Positions 27,635 to 38,054 of a DNA stretch of 64,000 nt are shown piece after piece. The stretch spans positions 62,001 to 126,000 of the forward strand of contig CASDRU010000006.1 in the NCBI GenBank assembly GCA_949283305.1. The letters are read 5' to 3'. The notes below the pieces were generated by a model. That model saw only the letters and a program-made list of their open reading frames with translations, was not told the origin of the DNA and did not search any database. The DNA comes from an uncultured Spirochaetales bacterium (GTDB lineage: Bacteria > Spirochaetota > Spirochaetia > Sphaerochaetales > Sphaerochaetaceae). A program made the position numbers and the translations under genes. The stretch's first letter is position 1. Each line of letters begins with the position of its first letter.

Positions 27635-30169
27635 TCAGTAAATGGACTGGGTTATTGCAAGAACGATGCTCATGTCCCCTGGGATGAATCCCTTCTCCCA
27701 TGTCCAGCCTCTTTCATTTGTCCAGCTTGCATCTTTTACAAGATAAAGTCCAAGCGGGAAGCCTGGAATATCAAGCTTGATACCTATTCCGGCTGCAAAA
27801 TACCAGTCAAGATTTGTAAACCTGTTAAGTTCATCAAGCTCGCCTACAGCCGCAGTTGCGCTTATGAACGCCTCTGCGTTCAGCACATCGATTGCTATCG
27901 GGTAGCTCAGCTCCACCTGGTTGTTCCAGACAAAGGCAAGGTCCGTAACCGGAGAGAATCCTCTTGCCATGTTCATGCCGTCAATATAAAGACGCTCCGC
28001 GATTCTTGTTCCGTACTCATAGCCATGGAAGCCCCAGTAGCCTGCCTCTGATCTGTACCAGAACTGATCAAACATAGCAGAGACACTGGAAGTGAGTGCA
28101 AGCACAAGATTGCGCTGTCTTCCGTCTTCCTGAAGGTGCGAGTAAAGGGAAACAAAGCCCTGGGCTGAAAGAGAGAGCCTGTTATAGTTTGAAAGTCCTC
28201 CAAGGATACCTCCAGCATATGTGTAACTAAGCGAAAGAACATAGCCCTTTGTTGTGTTCTTTATAAGGTCTCTTCCGTCCCATGTAAGGCCGAGTGAGAG
28301 GCTGTTGGACCACTGCCAGTTATCCTTGTATTTCTTGATTATAAGCTCGTACGGATCATACTTGTTGTCGTATACTGCCCTGTTTATACCAAATGAAAGA
28401 CCACCTGATACAGTCAGGTTTCCTTTATCGAATGCAAAAGTATATCCTGTGCTGTATGAAAGGGAAATCCTGTAAATGTCATAATCCATGAGATACTCAG
28501 AGCCTGGGTAGCTCTGGGAACTCTCCCACCAGCTGGATGGATCATTGGTACCAGTTCCTAAAGGATATGACTCATGATTCGGATCCCTTCCGTCAAAATA
28601 AGGCGAGCCCTCTCCTTTTTGAAGCTCATTTGTATAGACATTTCTTGATGCAGAGATGGAAATACCGTTAGACCATCTCTTTGAGCCTACCCAGCTGTCA
28701 GAAAAAGAAAGCGAGAGACTCTGAGTTGTAGGAGAAAGGTTTGTCCCGATGCTTAGGTTCCTTGCAGTTCCTGCAAGGTTCCTGTCTGTCCACTGCAGGA
28801 AGCCTGAAATCGGGAAGCCGTTGACAGTACCTCCGAATGTTGCCCCAAACTGAAGCTCCATCTGGTTTCCCTCTTCAACTGTTATTACAACAATGACCTT
28901 TCCTTCTTCGCTTCCCTGATAAAGGTCAACTGTTATGTTTGTTACAAGGCCCGTGTTGTATATGTTCTGCTGGCTTCTTATGAGCTTGTCACGGCTGAAA
29001 ATCTCTCCAACATGTATGGTAAGCTCTCTTTCAAAGACATAGCTCTTTGTCTTTGTCAGTCCTTCAATCCTTATTTCCTCGATTGTCGACTGTATGCCTT
29101 CAGAAATCTGGATATAGTAGTCAATCGTGTTGTCATCCTCATTGAGTGTGGTATTCGGGATTATCTGGGCCTGAATGTAGCCGTTGTTGTAATAAAGGGA
29201 TGAGAGATTCTCAAATATGCTCTGAAGAGTAAGAGAGTCATGAACAGTTCCAGGCTCAAGGCTTATCATGTTTCTGATTGTCTCGTCATCATAAACTTCA
29301 TTGCCGTCAAATGTTATTGAGCCGAAGAAATACTGCTCTCCCTCAGTTATGTCAAATACGACTTCAAGATATTTTGTCCTGCCGTCATCTTCAGTGACAT
29401 CAAGCAGGGAAACATCGTTAACAGCTGCGTTGATATATCCGTTTGACTGATAATGCTGTACTATGAGTGCCTTGTCAGTCTCGATGTTTGCCTCAATGTA
29501 ATTGCCGCTGTTGAAAAGAGATTTCTGCTTTGATGAGAGGATCTTCCTGAGATCCTTGTCTGAGAATGCAGAAATTCCTGTGAAATTTATTGCCCTTATC
29601 TTGTACTGGAATCCTTCATCTACAATATATGTGATGCTTTCTGTGTTGCTCTCACCGTCACTTGTTGTCTCATATGTGACACTTGCATCCTTATAGCCAT
29701 GCTCAAGATAGTACTCCCTGATAAGGCCTGCATTGATTTCAAGGTCATTGCGTGAGATGAAGGAACCTTTCTTGTAGTTCTGCTCGTTAATGAGAGTGCG
29801 TTCAGCATAGCGTTCATTTCCTCTTACGGACACAGAGGAGACCATTGGGTTTTCAGAGATGTTGAATCTTATTATAAGGCTCTCTCCGTCCTCTCCTCCA
29901 AGCACGCTCTCAGCAGATATGTATTCAATGTAATCCTGTGCATAGATTGTGTTGTAGATTTCTGTAAAGAGCTCATCAGAAAATCTTTCGCCCTCATACT
30001 TTGAAAGCAGGCGGTCCAGATCTTTCTGCTCGACGTTCTCAAGTCCTGTATATTCAAAGTCGCTTATAGGCATGCCGACCCACCAGGATGTGCTGTCAGA
30101 TGCGAAAAGCGAAAACTGAATTAAAGCCAGTAAAAGAAGTGAAAAGAGTATTTTACGAATTCTGCTCAT
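27635..30169 (-). CDS. bamA: Outer membrane assembly factor BamA
   Basis: Central subunit that folds beta-barrel proteins into the outer membrane. A signal peptide (about residues 1-23, ending SLFA) is followed by five POTRA repeats (about 35-430; FTGISAFSDKDLRKIL and FDGNEVYDDETIRNMI are clear examples) and a C-terminal barrel (about 440-844) with many alternating, aromatic-rich strands. MNMARGFSP near residue 740 corresponds to the L6 VRGF lock motif. GAGGAG precedes ATG 30169. It follows tamB by 33 bases; BamA and TamB-like proteins are reported to interact in Borrelia. Confidence 0.93.
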   Translation of the reverse strand: MSRIRKILFSLLLLALIQFSLFASDSTSWWVGMPISDFEYTGLENVEQKDLDRLLSKYEGERFSDELFTEIYNTIYAQDYIEYISAESVLGGEDGESLIIRFNISENPMVSSVSVRGNERYAERTLINEQNYKKGSFISRNDLEINAGLIREYYLEHGYKDASVTYETTSDGESNTESITYIVDEGFQYKIRAINFTGISAFSDKDLRKILSSKQKSLFNSGNYIEANIETDKALIVQHYQSNGYINAAVNDVSLLDVTEDDGRTKYLEVVFDITEGEQYFFGSITFDGNEVYDDETIRNMISLEPGTVHDSLTLQSIFENLSSLYYNNGYIQAQIIPNTTLNEDDNTIDYYIQISEGIQSTIEEIRIEGLTKTKSYVFERELTIHVGEIFSRDKLIRSQQNIYNTGLVTNITVDLYQGSEEGKVIVVITVEEGNQMELQFGATFGGTVNGFPISGFLQWTDRNLAGTARNLSIGTNLSPTTQSLSLSFSDSWVGSKRWSNGISISASRNVYTNELQKGEGSPYFDGRDPNHESYPLGTGTNDPSSWWESSQSYPGSEYLMDYDIYRISLSYSTGYTFAFDKGNLTVSGGLSFGINRAVYDNKYDPYELIIKKYKDNWQWSNSLSLGLTWDGRDLIKNTTKGYVLSLSYTYAGGILGGLSNYNRLSLSAQGFVSLYSHLQEDGRQRNLVLALTSSVSAMFDQFWYRSEAGYWGFHGYEYGTRIAERLYIDGMNMARGFSPVTDLAFVWNNQVELSYPIAIDVLNAEAFISATAAVGELDELNRFTNLDWYFAAGIGIKLDIPGFPLGLYLVKDASWTNERGWTWEKGFIPGDMSIVLAITQSIY

Positions 30170-30202
30170 TTTTTCTCCTCAATGGATTTTAGTCAATTTG
30201 AC

Positions 30203-33200
30203 CTAAAAAATAAACCTCTTGGTCAGACTGAATCCAAAATTCTCAATCACGTCAAGCGCGTTGAACGTCTTCGGGGTCGTGAAGAATGTCACAAGACATA
30301 TCGGGTTATCCCACTCAAGTGAAAGCTCGAAGTCAAGAGAGAGGTCACCTGCAATGAACGAGACATTCTCAAGATTCTTCTCATCAGCAACAAGATGAAG
30401 CATGAGTTCAAGATAGAGCTCGGAAGATATGTACTTTCCTGCATATATGCTTGTTCCATCAAGATATCTTGCAAGAGGAGAAAGATTTACATTCCTCTCC
30501 CCAGCACTCACTGCATCGAAGACTAAGTTCTCTATTACATTACTATGAAGACTGAATGTATCAAGATTAAGTGTATTTCTTATGTTTTTAGACAGGCTTG
30601 AGCTTCCTGTGGGAAGAAGTCCTATTCTTGAAAGCACGTCAACACCTGTTGAAAGGATTCCGACAACTGATGAAATTGTGTCGCTGCCTGAAGGAAGAAT
30701 ATTCTGACCAAGGATTGTCATTATCTCATTCAAATCCTTTGAAGGAGTCGAGCTGAAGATAGGATTTATGTTGTCAAGCGTGTTCTCAACAAGATCAAGG
30801 TATATGTCGACAGTGTCCCCGTTTGTATCGTAAGTCTTAAGCTCTGCCCTCAAGTTTATCACAGGGTCGACAGTTCTTATCGAATTGCTTCTGAAATCTA
30901 TGTTTCCGCTTCTGATGAAGAAGTAACGCTGGAAATAGAAAAGCTCACCGGTCCTTATATTGAGATTTCCTTCAACCTCAAAGCTGCCTCTTGTGTTATG
31001 GAATCTTGCCTTCTGGTTCTCAACAAGCATCGCGCTTATGATTGGATTATCTATTAAAGGATAGACAAATGTCGTATTGCTCCTCAAATCCATATTGAAA
31101 TCGAATATCATTGTAAAGGTGCCCGGCTCAGTTGAATACCACTGAGGAAGAGGTGCAAGACCTATGGACATTGTGAGGTTATCGCTTGTCAGCTCTCCTC
31201 CCATATACGATTTCTTATCAAGGATGTGCTGCTCGATATAATAATGACCGAAGACTGATCCGGAAATGTCTATCTGCTCATTCGGCATCGGGATTCTGAA
31301 TGAAATTGAATTGCCGTCCTCGATATATGCATCTACCCTGTAGTAATCAAGAAGCATGGAAGGAAGAAGATTGAACTCTACAATTACCTTTCCCCTCTTT
31401 CTTTCCCCTGTATTCTTATCAACACATGTTGCATCAAAAAGATGTGTCTTTATATTGTTGTCCCATACAGTGAAAACAGGATTATGGGCAATAAGGTGGT
31501 CATCAGGGACCCAGAAAACATCAAGCCCTACCCGCTCGGCATAGACTGAGCCGTAAAGATGAAGGTCCCCTGGCTTTCCGAGCACAAGAAGGTCCGCACT
31601 TGCATACTCCTCATCAAAAACTACAATTGGAGAAAGGAATGCAAAGTTTATGGTCTTCAGATTGAATGAGTTGATCCTCACATTTAGATTAAATGAATCC
31701 TTGAATGAGCCTGAGAGATCAAAGTCGATGACAGGAAGTGCGTGAAATGAAATGTCTGCATGAAAATCATCAAGGGAGAAAGTGCCTTCGATGAATGAGC
31801 CCGTGAAAGTGAGCACTCTGTTTTTGTAGCTTATTTGCGATTGAGAATCCTGAGCTGCCCTGTCATCCATCTGAAGGTTGTTAAGCATTATCCTTCCTTC
31901 CAGATTCTCAAAATTATATTCAAATATTTTCCTGAAATAGGAATAAAGGTTTTCTTCCACATCGCTCTTTACATCTATTTCAAGAGAAAGACGGAAAGGA
32001 TAGTCCCTGTCGGTGTTCTTGAAGTCATATGAAAGTGAGAGAGGAAGTCTCATGATTCCGCTTGTTGAGGAGATTTCAAGACCGGAAAAATCTAGAAGGA
32101 AGTTTCCGTTTGAATACCTGAGAGTTGAAAAAGAAACATCGCGCTCGGAGATGCTCATGCTTCCATTAATCAGTGAGCTTCCGTTTTCAATGTCGAAGTT
32201 GCCGGTAAAGGCAATATCGTCAAGGCTTGCTCCCCTTCCGATCAGACTCATGTCTATTTTCCCATCAAGACCAAAGCGCTCGAGATTGAAGGCAGTTGCA
32301 GACATAAGTCCTGAATAATAATCCTCAAAGGAAGAGAGGCTTAAAAGGAACTCCTCGCTTGAGTTCTCAAGCATGAATGCAAGACTCTTGTCTTCAAATT
32401 CAAGTACAAAGGATCCTGAGAGAGTCTCAAATACGGATGAAGAGACTGAGAGATTGCTAATATTCACCTCATCATTATCTGCATTCAGATAGAAGCTGAG
32501 ACTCGGATTTCCTGCAAGCAGATACATGTTTACAATATTTATTCTTGATGAGGAAAGGCTGTAGCGCTGCAAAGAGAAATCAAAGCTGAATGAGAACCTT
32601 CCGTCAAGGATGGTTGAAGAAAGATCTTCATTTATAATCTCAAAGGAAGAAAGAATTAGCGATGCATCAAATGACTCGTCAAATGAGACATATAAGCTTG
32701 CTCTTTCATTTGTGACCTGTATAAAGCGGTGTATGAAATCTATGTCTAAAGCAAAATTATAATCCCTGTTCTCAGTAGTGAAGACAGCATCAGAATACAA
32801 ATGAGTGTTGTCCTCAAAATTATAGAATCCGAAAAGGCGTGAGGAAGGAAAGAATGAGCTTTCAAGGGAGAAGGAATATTCTTTTCTCTCTGAAAGCATC
32901 AGAGAAAGAGCAAGTATTTCTCTTTTTTGTGTTTTGAGGCTCAAAGAGCCGTATGGAAGCATCAGAGAATAATCGAGTGCTCCCTTGAAGTCTGCACTGA
33001 GGAATCCAAGATCAAGGCTAAGCTCATTTATCTTCATTTCATTCTCTTCAAGAGAGGCAAGAAGAGATGATGAGAGAGAAAAATCAAGGCCGGAGAAATT
33101 AAGGCCAGCAATCTCAAGATTTCCAGAAATCTCTCCGCTGTAGCCTATTTGAGAATACTCATCTTTCTCCAGCATAGCGGTAAATGAAGAAGTAACTCTT

Positions 33201-34729
33201 GTCTCATCTTTTATATAAGCATCAAACTCTGTTGTGAATATCCTGATAAAAGGAGAAAATTCTTTTAAAGGAAGATTGTCTATATCAAGATCCAGAGTTA
33301 TGTCTTTGCCAATATCAGCATTTATGATAAGAGAGTCTGAATATGACAAAGAAAGCAATGCTCTTTTATCCTCATACTCAAGAGCAAGATTCATCTCATC
33401 AGATAAGAATGATGCCTTGAAGTCCTCTGACTGAACTTTTATATAACCTATTTCCTTATTCTCATCACTGTAATGCGCAAGTATTTCAAAGGAGGATGAG
33501 AGACTTTCCTTTTCTCCAGCATTAAGGGAAAGGAATGTGTCGAAATTTGCTGAAATATCATATCCGCTTTCATTTCTTCTTACATCAAGGACAAGATTTT
33601 TGAGTGAAGCATCGCCTGCTTTTTCTTTTGTAAGAACGGAAAGATAGGAAGAATCAAGAGTGCTTATTCTCAGCTCTGCTTCATTTTCATTCTTTGAAAG
33701 ATTTAGAGATATGTCATCAATGTCTAATATCCGGTCATTCTGCCTGTTAAGCTCTATATCATAGAAAGAAATAGAAGCGCTCTCCTTTTCTATGCTGAGC
33801 AATGCCTGGGTCCTTTTTAAGAATGCGCTGTATTCACCATATAAAAGATAAGCATCGTCAAAAAGAGATTGTATGATCCTGTCTTCAAACCTGAGTCTGA
33901 GTGTCTTCAGATCAAATTCCAGATCATTGCTTGTTATATTGCTCCTGTCTGCATTCAAAGAAAGAGAGAAATCAAGATTCTTTAAGCTTTCAAGATCTGA
34001 AAACACAAGGGATGAAAAGACATTGTCTGCAGAAACATGATACTCAGCACTTTCCACAGCAGTTTTCTCTGCTGTGAGAGAGATATAATACATCTGGTTG
34101 TAATCAGCCTCTCCCCTTATATTCTCTGCTCTTATTCCCCCGTAGCTGAGCCTTTCTATTGAAAGGCTTGTATCAAAGAGACCTGTTGAAAGATCAAGAT
34201 TTGACTTCAAGTTGAGATTTTCAAAAAGAATCTCATCATCAAGGAACACATCCAGTGAAGATGCGCTCAAAATCAGCACAAGGTCTTTATATTCATCTAA
34301 AGAAAATGAGCTTTCTCCGCTTTTATTCTCATCTTTTTCATCAGCCTCCTTGTATCCGGATGTGAATAAATGCACATCAAAATCCTCAAGCGTGATGGGA
34401 ATCTCTCCGCTTTTTGTCATGGCCCTGAAAAAAGCTGAGAATAAAGAGATGTCCACACTCACTCTCTTTCCCTGAATCACAGCTAAATCTGCATATCTTA
34501 TTTCAACATCATTGACGCTTATTGAGGAAAATAGATTCTTCTCAAGGGATGAGTATGAGATATATATATCCCCATCTGGATCTGAAAATGATGAGAGAAG
34601 ATTATCAAGGGCAGCCTCTGCAGGACTTAAGGCCTTGAAATAGAAAACGAAGGAGAGAGAGAAAAAAGAGAAAATGAAAAGTATTAATAATGCAATTAGA
34701 ACTGTTTTTGCACTTGTATGATATTTCAT
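30203..34729 (-). CDS. tamB: TamB-like translocation/assembly protein
   Basis: A 1508-residue protein with one N-terminal membrane helix (about 8-32) and a very long beta-rich, repetitive middle typical of AsmA/TamB bridge proteins, which span the periplasm and help outer membrane assembly or lipid transport. The last ~350 residues match the TamB C-terminal domain, including FSSTPSKDLNEIMTILGQ near residue 1340. Only the C-terminal domain is recognisable by sequence; the middle is inferred from its repeated amphipathic strands. AAGGAG precedes ATG 34729. Immediately upstream of bamA on the same strand. Confidence 0.85.
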   Translation of the reverse strand: MKYHTSAKTVLIALLILFIFSFFSLSFVFYFKALSPAEAALDNLLSSFSDPDGDIYISYSSLEKNLFSSISVNDVEIRYADLAVIQGKRVSVDISLFSAFFRAMTKSGEIPITLEDFDVHLFTSGYKEADEKDENKSGESSFSLDEYKDLVLILSASSLDVFLDDEILFENLNLKSNLDLSTGLFDTSLSIERLSYGGIRAENIRGEADYNQMYYISLTAEKTAVESAEYHVSADNVFSSLVFSDLESLKNLDFSLSLNADRSNITSNDLEFDLKTLRLRFEDRIIQSLFDDAYLLYGEYSAFLKRTQALLSIEKESASISFYDIELNRQNDRILDIDDISLNLSKNENEAELRISTLDSSYLSVLTKEKAGDASLKNLVLDVRRNESGYDISANFDTFLSLNAGEKESLSSSFEILAHYSDENKEIGYIKVQSEDFKASFLSDEMNLALEYEDKRALLSLSYSDSLIINADIGKDITLDLDIDNLPLKEFSPFIRIFTTEFDAYIKDETRVTSSFTAMLEKDEYSQIGYSGEISGNLEIAGLNFSGLDFSLSSSLLASLEENEMKINELSLDLGFLSADFKGALDYSLMLPYGSLSLKTQKREILALSLMLSERKEYSFSLESSFFPSSRLFGFYNFEDNTHLYSDAVFTTENRDYNFALDIDFIHRFIQVTNERASLYVSFDESFDASLILSSFEIINEDLSSTILDGRFSFSFDFSLQRYSLSSSRINIVNMYLLAGNPSLSFYLNADNDEVNISNLSVSSSVFETLSGSFVLEFEDKSLAFMLENSSEEFLLSLSSFEDYYSGLMSATAFNLERFGLDGKIDMSLIGRGASLDDIAFTGNFDIENGSSLINGSMSISERDVSFSTLRYSNGNFLLDFSGLEISSTSGIMRLPLSLSYDFKNTDRDYPFRLSLEIDVKSDVEENLYSYFRKIFEYNFENLEGRIMLNNLQMDDRAAQDSQSQISYKNRVLTFTGSFIEGTFSLDDFHADISFHALPVIDFDLSGSFKDSFNLNVRINSFNLKTINFAFLSPIVVFDEEYASADLLVLGKPGDLHLYGSVYAERVGLDVFWVPDDHLIAHNPVFTVWDNNIKTHLFDATCVDKNTGERKRGKVIVEFNLLPSMLLDYYRVDAYIEDGNSISFRIPMPNEQIDISGSVFGHYYIEQHILDKKSYMGGELTSDNLTMSIGLAPLPQWYSTEPGTFTMIFDFNMDLRSNTTFVYPLIDNPIISAMLVENQKARFHNTRGSFEVEGNLNIRTGELFYFQRYFFIRSGNIDFRSNSIRTVDPVINLRAELKTYDTNGDTVDIYLDLVENTLDNINPIFSSTPSKDLNEIMTILGQNILPSGSDTISSVVGILSTGVDVLSRIGLLPTGSSSLSKNIRNTLNLDTFSLHSNVIENLVFDAVSAGERNVNLSPLARYLDGTSIYAGKYISSELYLELMLHLVADEKNLENVSFIAGDLSLDFELSLEWDNPICLVTFFTTPKTFNALDVIENFGFSLTKRFIF

Positions 34730-34745
34730 CTCATCTCCTTTTTCG

Positions 34746-34751
34746 ATTATA
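34746..34751 (-). promoter_or_regulatory. -10 element upstream of tamB
   Basis: A perfect TATAAT on the minus strand, 16 bases before the tamB start. The -35 region 17 bases upstream is poor (TTCAAT). The plus strand offers TATACT (34748-34753) for tmk. Both are in the 60-base divergent gap. Confidence 0.4.
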
Positions 34752-34789
34752 CTAAAAAAAATCTAAAAATTGAATAAACAGATATTACA

Positions 34790-35371
34790 ATGATAATCAA
34801 GAATTTTGTCACAATTGAAGGTCTTGACGGAGCGGGAACAACAACTCAGCTGGATTTGATTGCAAAGCATTTTGATGCCATGAGGACTTTTGAACCGACA
34901 GACGGGGAAATCGGAAAGCTTATAAGAAGAGTGCTGAAGAAGGAATTCAAGACCACATCTTCATCCCTTGCCCTTTTATATGCAGCAGACAGGCATAACC
35001 ACATATACGGAGAAAACGGAATAATTGAAAATTCAAAGGAAAGACTTGTTGTATCTGACAGGTATTTCTACTCCTCTTTTGCATATCAGTGTCTTTCAGT
35101 CGATAAGGATTTTGTGAAGAAGATAAACGACTATCCTCACAGCCAGTATGTAATTTTCATCGATCCTCCGGTATCTGAATGCATGAGGAGGATCAACGCA
35201 CGTGGGGAGGAAAAGGAGCTTTTTGAGAAGGAAGCAACGCTTAAAAAAGTGAGAGAAAACTATCTAGAAATTTTCTCAAGCCTTCCTGAAGATGTAAAAT
35301 ACCTTCATATCGAAGGCATTTTGACAATTGAGGAGACATTTGAGAGGATTAAGGATTTCCTCACTTTATAA
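34790..35371 (+). CDS. tmk: Thymidylate kinase, P-loop lysine missing
   Basis: Phosphorylates dTMP to dTDP. The 193 residues have FVTIEGLDGAGTTTQ at the N-terminus, the DR(Y/H)-type motif VVSDRYFYSSFAYQ, FIDPPVSECMRRINARGE (lid region) and a typical C-terminus. The P-loop would normally read G-x-x-x-x-G-K-[ST]; here position 17 is Thr instead of Lys. Everything else fits Tmk. ATG 34790 has no Shine-Dalgarno sequence. The last 11 bases overlap the end of queA on the other strand. Confidence 0.9.
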   Translation: MIIKNFVTIEGLDGAGTTTQLDLIAKHFDAMRTFEPTDGEIGKLIRRVLKKEFKTTSSSLALLYAADRHNHIYGENGIIENSKERLVVSDRYFYSSFAYQCLSVDKDFVKKINDYPHSQYVIFIDPPVSECMRRINARGEEKELFEKEATLKKVRENYLEIFSSLPEDVKYLHIEGILTIEETFERIKDFLTL

Positions 35372-36392
35372 GCATCGCATCGCCATAGCTGTAAAAATGA
35401 TAGCCCTCATCAATTGCATGGCGGTATGCAGAGAAGATATTGTCCTTTCCTGCAAGGGCTGATACAAGCATCAGAAGAGTTGATTCAGGCGTATGGAAAT
35501 TTGTAAGAAGCTCATCGACAAAGCGGAATTCATACCCTGGCTTTATGAAGATATCTGTCTCTCCGTATTTCCTTACCAGTCTTCCTTCATCAGATGATGC
35601 GCTTTCAAGAGTCCTTGTGCTTGTTGTCCCGATGGCAAGGATCTTCTTTTTCTCTTCCTTTGCCCTGTTTAAAGCATTAAAGACAGAAGGCTCTATCTCA
35701 AAATGCTCTGTATGCATATGATGATCCTCGATGTTCTGGCTTCTTACAGGAAGGAATGTTCCAGCTCCTACATGCAGAGTGACCTCATATATCCTGATGC
35801 CTTTCTTTCTCACCTCGTTTATTAGTGCATCTGTAAAATGCAGTCCCGCTGTCGGACATGCAACACTTCCCTCTTTCTTTGCATAAACTGTCTGGTATCT
35901 GGACTCATCAGAAAAAGAGTCTTCTCTCTTTATGTAAGGAGGAAGAGGCACATGGCCGAATTTCTCAAAAAAGGATTCGTCAATATTTTTTTCAAAGACA
36001 ACATTCTTTGTCCCGTCCTCATTTGAGGAGGAGATATGGGCAGCAAGAGACTCATTTTTATTTGAAAATGTATAAAGATCTCCTTCCTTCTGCCTCTTGC
36101 TCTTGCTTACCATCGCTTTCCAGCTTTCATCTTCGTTTTTCTTCAGAAAGAGGAACTCAACCCTGGCCCCGCTTTCCTTTTGAGCAAAAACCCTTGCTTT
36201 CCTTACCTTGCTGTTGTTGACGACAATCACGGTATCCTCGTCAATCAGGGATGGAAAGTCACTCATCATGTAATCCTTATACTCACCTGTTTTCTTATCA
36301 AGAAAAAGAAGACGGTCCTCTCCTCTCTTTTCTGCCGGATACTGTGCGATAAGGTTTTCTGGAAGATCAAAATAAAAATCCCTGGTCAGCAT
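35361..36392 (-). CDS. queA: S-adenosylmethionine:tRNA ribosyltransferase-isomerase
   Basis: Transfers and isomerises the ribosyl part of SAM onto preQ1-34 of tRNA to give epoxyqueuosine, after Tgt (12156-13283). The 343 residues start with [27 protein letters not shown] and contain [44 protein letters not shown] and [16 protein letters not shown], all strongly conserved in QueA. Its start overlaps ruvB by 26 bases, an arrangement (ruvAB-queA) common in bacteria. Confidence 0.97.
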   Translation of the reverse strand: MLTRDFYFDLPENLIAQYPAEKRGEDRLLFLDKKTGEYKDYMMSDFPSLIDEDTVIVVNNSKVRKARVFAQKESGARVEFLFLKKNEDESWKAMVSKSKRQKEGDLYTFSNKNESLAAHISSSNEDGTKNVVFEKNIDESFFEKFGHVPLPPYIKREDSFSDESRYQTVYAKKEGSVACPTAGLHFTDALINEVRKKGIRIYEVTLHVGAGTFLPVRSQNIEDHHMHTEHFEIEPSVFNALNRAKEEKKKILAIGTTSTRTLESASSDEGRLVRKYGETDIFIKPGYEFRFVDELLTNFHTPESTLLMLVSALAGKDNIFSAYRHAIDEGYHFYSYGDAMLIK

Positions 36393-37434
36393 TTCCTTTT
36401 CCTTTGATGTTCAAAAGTCTGTAAGCCTTTTCAGTTACACAGCGGCCGCGCATGGTGCGCTTTAAATAGCCCTGCTGTATCAGATAAGGTTCATAATAAT
36501 CCTCAAGGGACTCAACAGCTTCTCCGACAGAGATGCTGAGGGTCTCAGCACCCACTGGTCCTCCATCATAGAATTCAATTATCGTTCTGAGAATCTGGCG
36601 GTCCATCTTCTCAAGCCCGTTCTCATCGATTCCAAGTCTTTCAAGCCCCTCAAAAACGGTCTCTTTTGTGATTACTCCGTCAGAAAGCACATATGCATAA
36701 TCGCGCAGTCTTCTCAAAAGCCTGTTTGCTATTCTCGGAGTTCCTCGGCTTGAGGATGCAAGCAGGACTGTCGCATCATCCGTAATCTTGGCTCCAAGAA
36801 TCTTAGCGCTCCTCTTTATTATGTCCTTAAGCTCCTCAGGAGAATAGAAATCGATATGGAAGTTTATTCCAAAGCGGCTTGCAAGAGGGGATGAGACACT
36901 TCCTGCCTTTGTAGTTGCACCGATTAAGGTAAAATGAGGAAGAGGTACACGCATTGTACGCGCGGCAACACCCTGTCCTATTACCCAGTCGATCTCAAAA
37001 TCCTCCATCGCGATATAGAGCATTTCCTCAATCACAGGCTTCAGACGGTGTATTTCATCAATAAAGAATATTGAATTCTCGCTGAGGTTCGTAAGTATTC
37101 CAGCAAGGTCTTTAGGCTTATCGAGTGCAGGAGCGCTGGTCATCCTGATTTCCGAGTGCATCTCATTTGCAATAATGCTTGCAAGCGTCGTCTTTCCAAG
37201 TCCTGGAGGTCCTACGATGAATGTATGGTCCAGTGCCTCTCCTCTTGCCCTTGCTGCAGAAATGAAGACCTTGAGGTTCTCTTTCAGGCTTTCCTGCCCC
37301 TGAAAATCCTCAATATGCTGCGGGCGCAGGATGTTCTCCTGCCTGTCCATCTCCTCATCAAATTCCTTCTTCATGAGCTTTTCATCAGCAACCTCAAGCT
37401 CATCAAAATTCTTCTCAAAGTCTATGGCCATCAT
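36367..37434 (-). CDS. ruvB: Holliday junction helicase RuvB
   Basis: AAA+ motor that drives branch migration together with RuvA. The 355 residues include [12 protein letters not shown], Walker [10 protein letters not shown], Walker [10 protein letters not shown], sensor 1 [20 protein letters not shown] with the arginine finger region, and a C-terminal winged helix with [21 protein letters not shown] is upstream. The N-terminus is about 20 residues longer than usual and acidic. The start overlaps the ruvA stop by 4 bases. Confidence 0.97.
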   Translation of the reverse strand: MMAIDFEKNFDELEVADEKLMKKEFDEEMDRQENILRPQHIEDFQGQESLKENLKVFISAARARGEALDHTFIVGPPGLGKTTLASIIANEMHSEIRMTSAPALDKPKDLAGILTNLSENSIFFIDEIHRLKPVIEEMLYIAMEDFEIDWVIGQGVAARTMRVPLPHFTLIGATTKAGSVSSPLASRFGINFHIDFYSPEELKDIIKRSAKILGAKITDDATVLLASSSRGTPRIANRLLRRLRDYAYVLSDGVITKETVFEGLERLGIDENGLEKMDRQILRTIIEFYDGGPVGAETLSISVGEAVESLEDYYEPYLIQQGYLKRTMRGRCVTEKAYRLLNIKGKGNADQGFLF

Positions 37435-38054
37435 TTCTCCTTGATTATGAGTGCAAATAAGAAGCGCTCTTTTTCTTCGTGAGACATTTCTCTCATCTTC
37501 ACCTCATTTTCTTTCATGAGACTTTCAATTCTGTCCCTCACTCTCTTTCTCTCATGACCCATCTCAACACATGAGTCAACAAGGTCGGAAAACTCAAAAG
37601 ATTTTGTTTTCTTTTCAGAGCTTTCAATTTCATCATCCATGACAAGAACATTCTTAAGCTGAAGAATGAGTTTCTGTGCTGTCTTTCCTCCGATTCCAGG
37701 AATCTTGGAAAGTGTCTTAACATCCTGCTTGTCCAAAAGAGAGATGAAATCTTTCACTCTTATACTTGAGAGAATCTTGAGTGCTCCTTTTGCACCGATG
37801 CCGTTTACGCTCAGAAGCTCCTTGAAGCATTTTCTCTCATCCTCTGATGAAAAGCCGTAAAGAAGCATCGCATCCTCTCGGTGAATGAAGTAAGTAAGGA
37901 TTCTTAAATTCTTTTTCCTCTCATCGCTTAAAGAAAGGATATCCAAGACAGTATTGCCGCTGCATTCAAGATAATACTCCAAGCCAGATGATGTGGAGAT
38001 GATAATATTGTTCTCACCTGTTGATACCAGTTGTCCGTTTATAGCGTTAATCAA
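37431..38054 (-). CDS. ruvA: Holliday junction DNA helicase RuvA
   Basis: Tetrameric protein that binds four-way junctions and loads RuvB. The 207 residues show the N-terminal OB domain ([19 protein letters not shown]), two helix-hairpin-helix motifs ([16 protein letters not shown] and [16 protein letters not shown]) and a C-terminal domain for RuvB contact. The start codon is TTG at 38054: GAGGT lies 8 bases upstream and the product then begins as the family does; no ATG or GTG fits. The start overlaps the ruvC stop by 8 bases. Confidence 0.93.
   Translation of the reverse strand: MINAINGQLVSTGENNIIISTSSGLEYYLECSGNTVLDILSLSDERKKNLRILTYFIHREDAMLLYGFSSEDERKCFKELLSVNGIGAKGALKILSSIRVKDFISLLDKQDVKTLSKIPGIGGKTAQKLILQLKNVLVMDDEIESSEKKTKSFEFSDLVDSCVEMGHERKRVRDRIESLMKENEVKMREMSHEEKERFLFALIIKEK

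Noticed and set aside
30170..30202. Hairpin between tamB and bamA
   Set aside because: TTTAG(G)T/ACTAAA is short, AT-rich and has no T run after it; not supported as a terminator.
35361..36392. preQ1 riboswitch near queA or tgt
   Set aside because: Both genes lie inside operons with overlapping neighbours, leaving no untranslated leader for a riboswitch.
37156..37482. Plus-strand frame over ruvB/ruvA
   Set aside because: Lies across the start of ruvB and its overlap with ruvA, both certain genes; no supporting signals.
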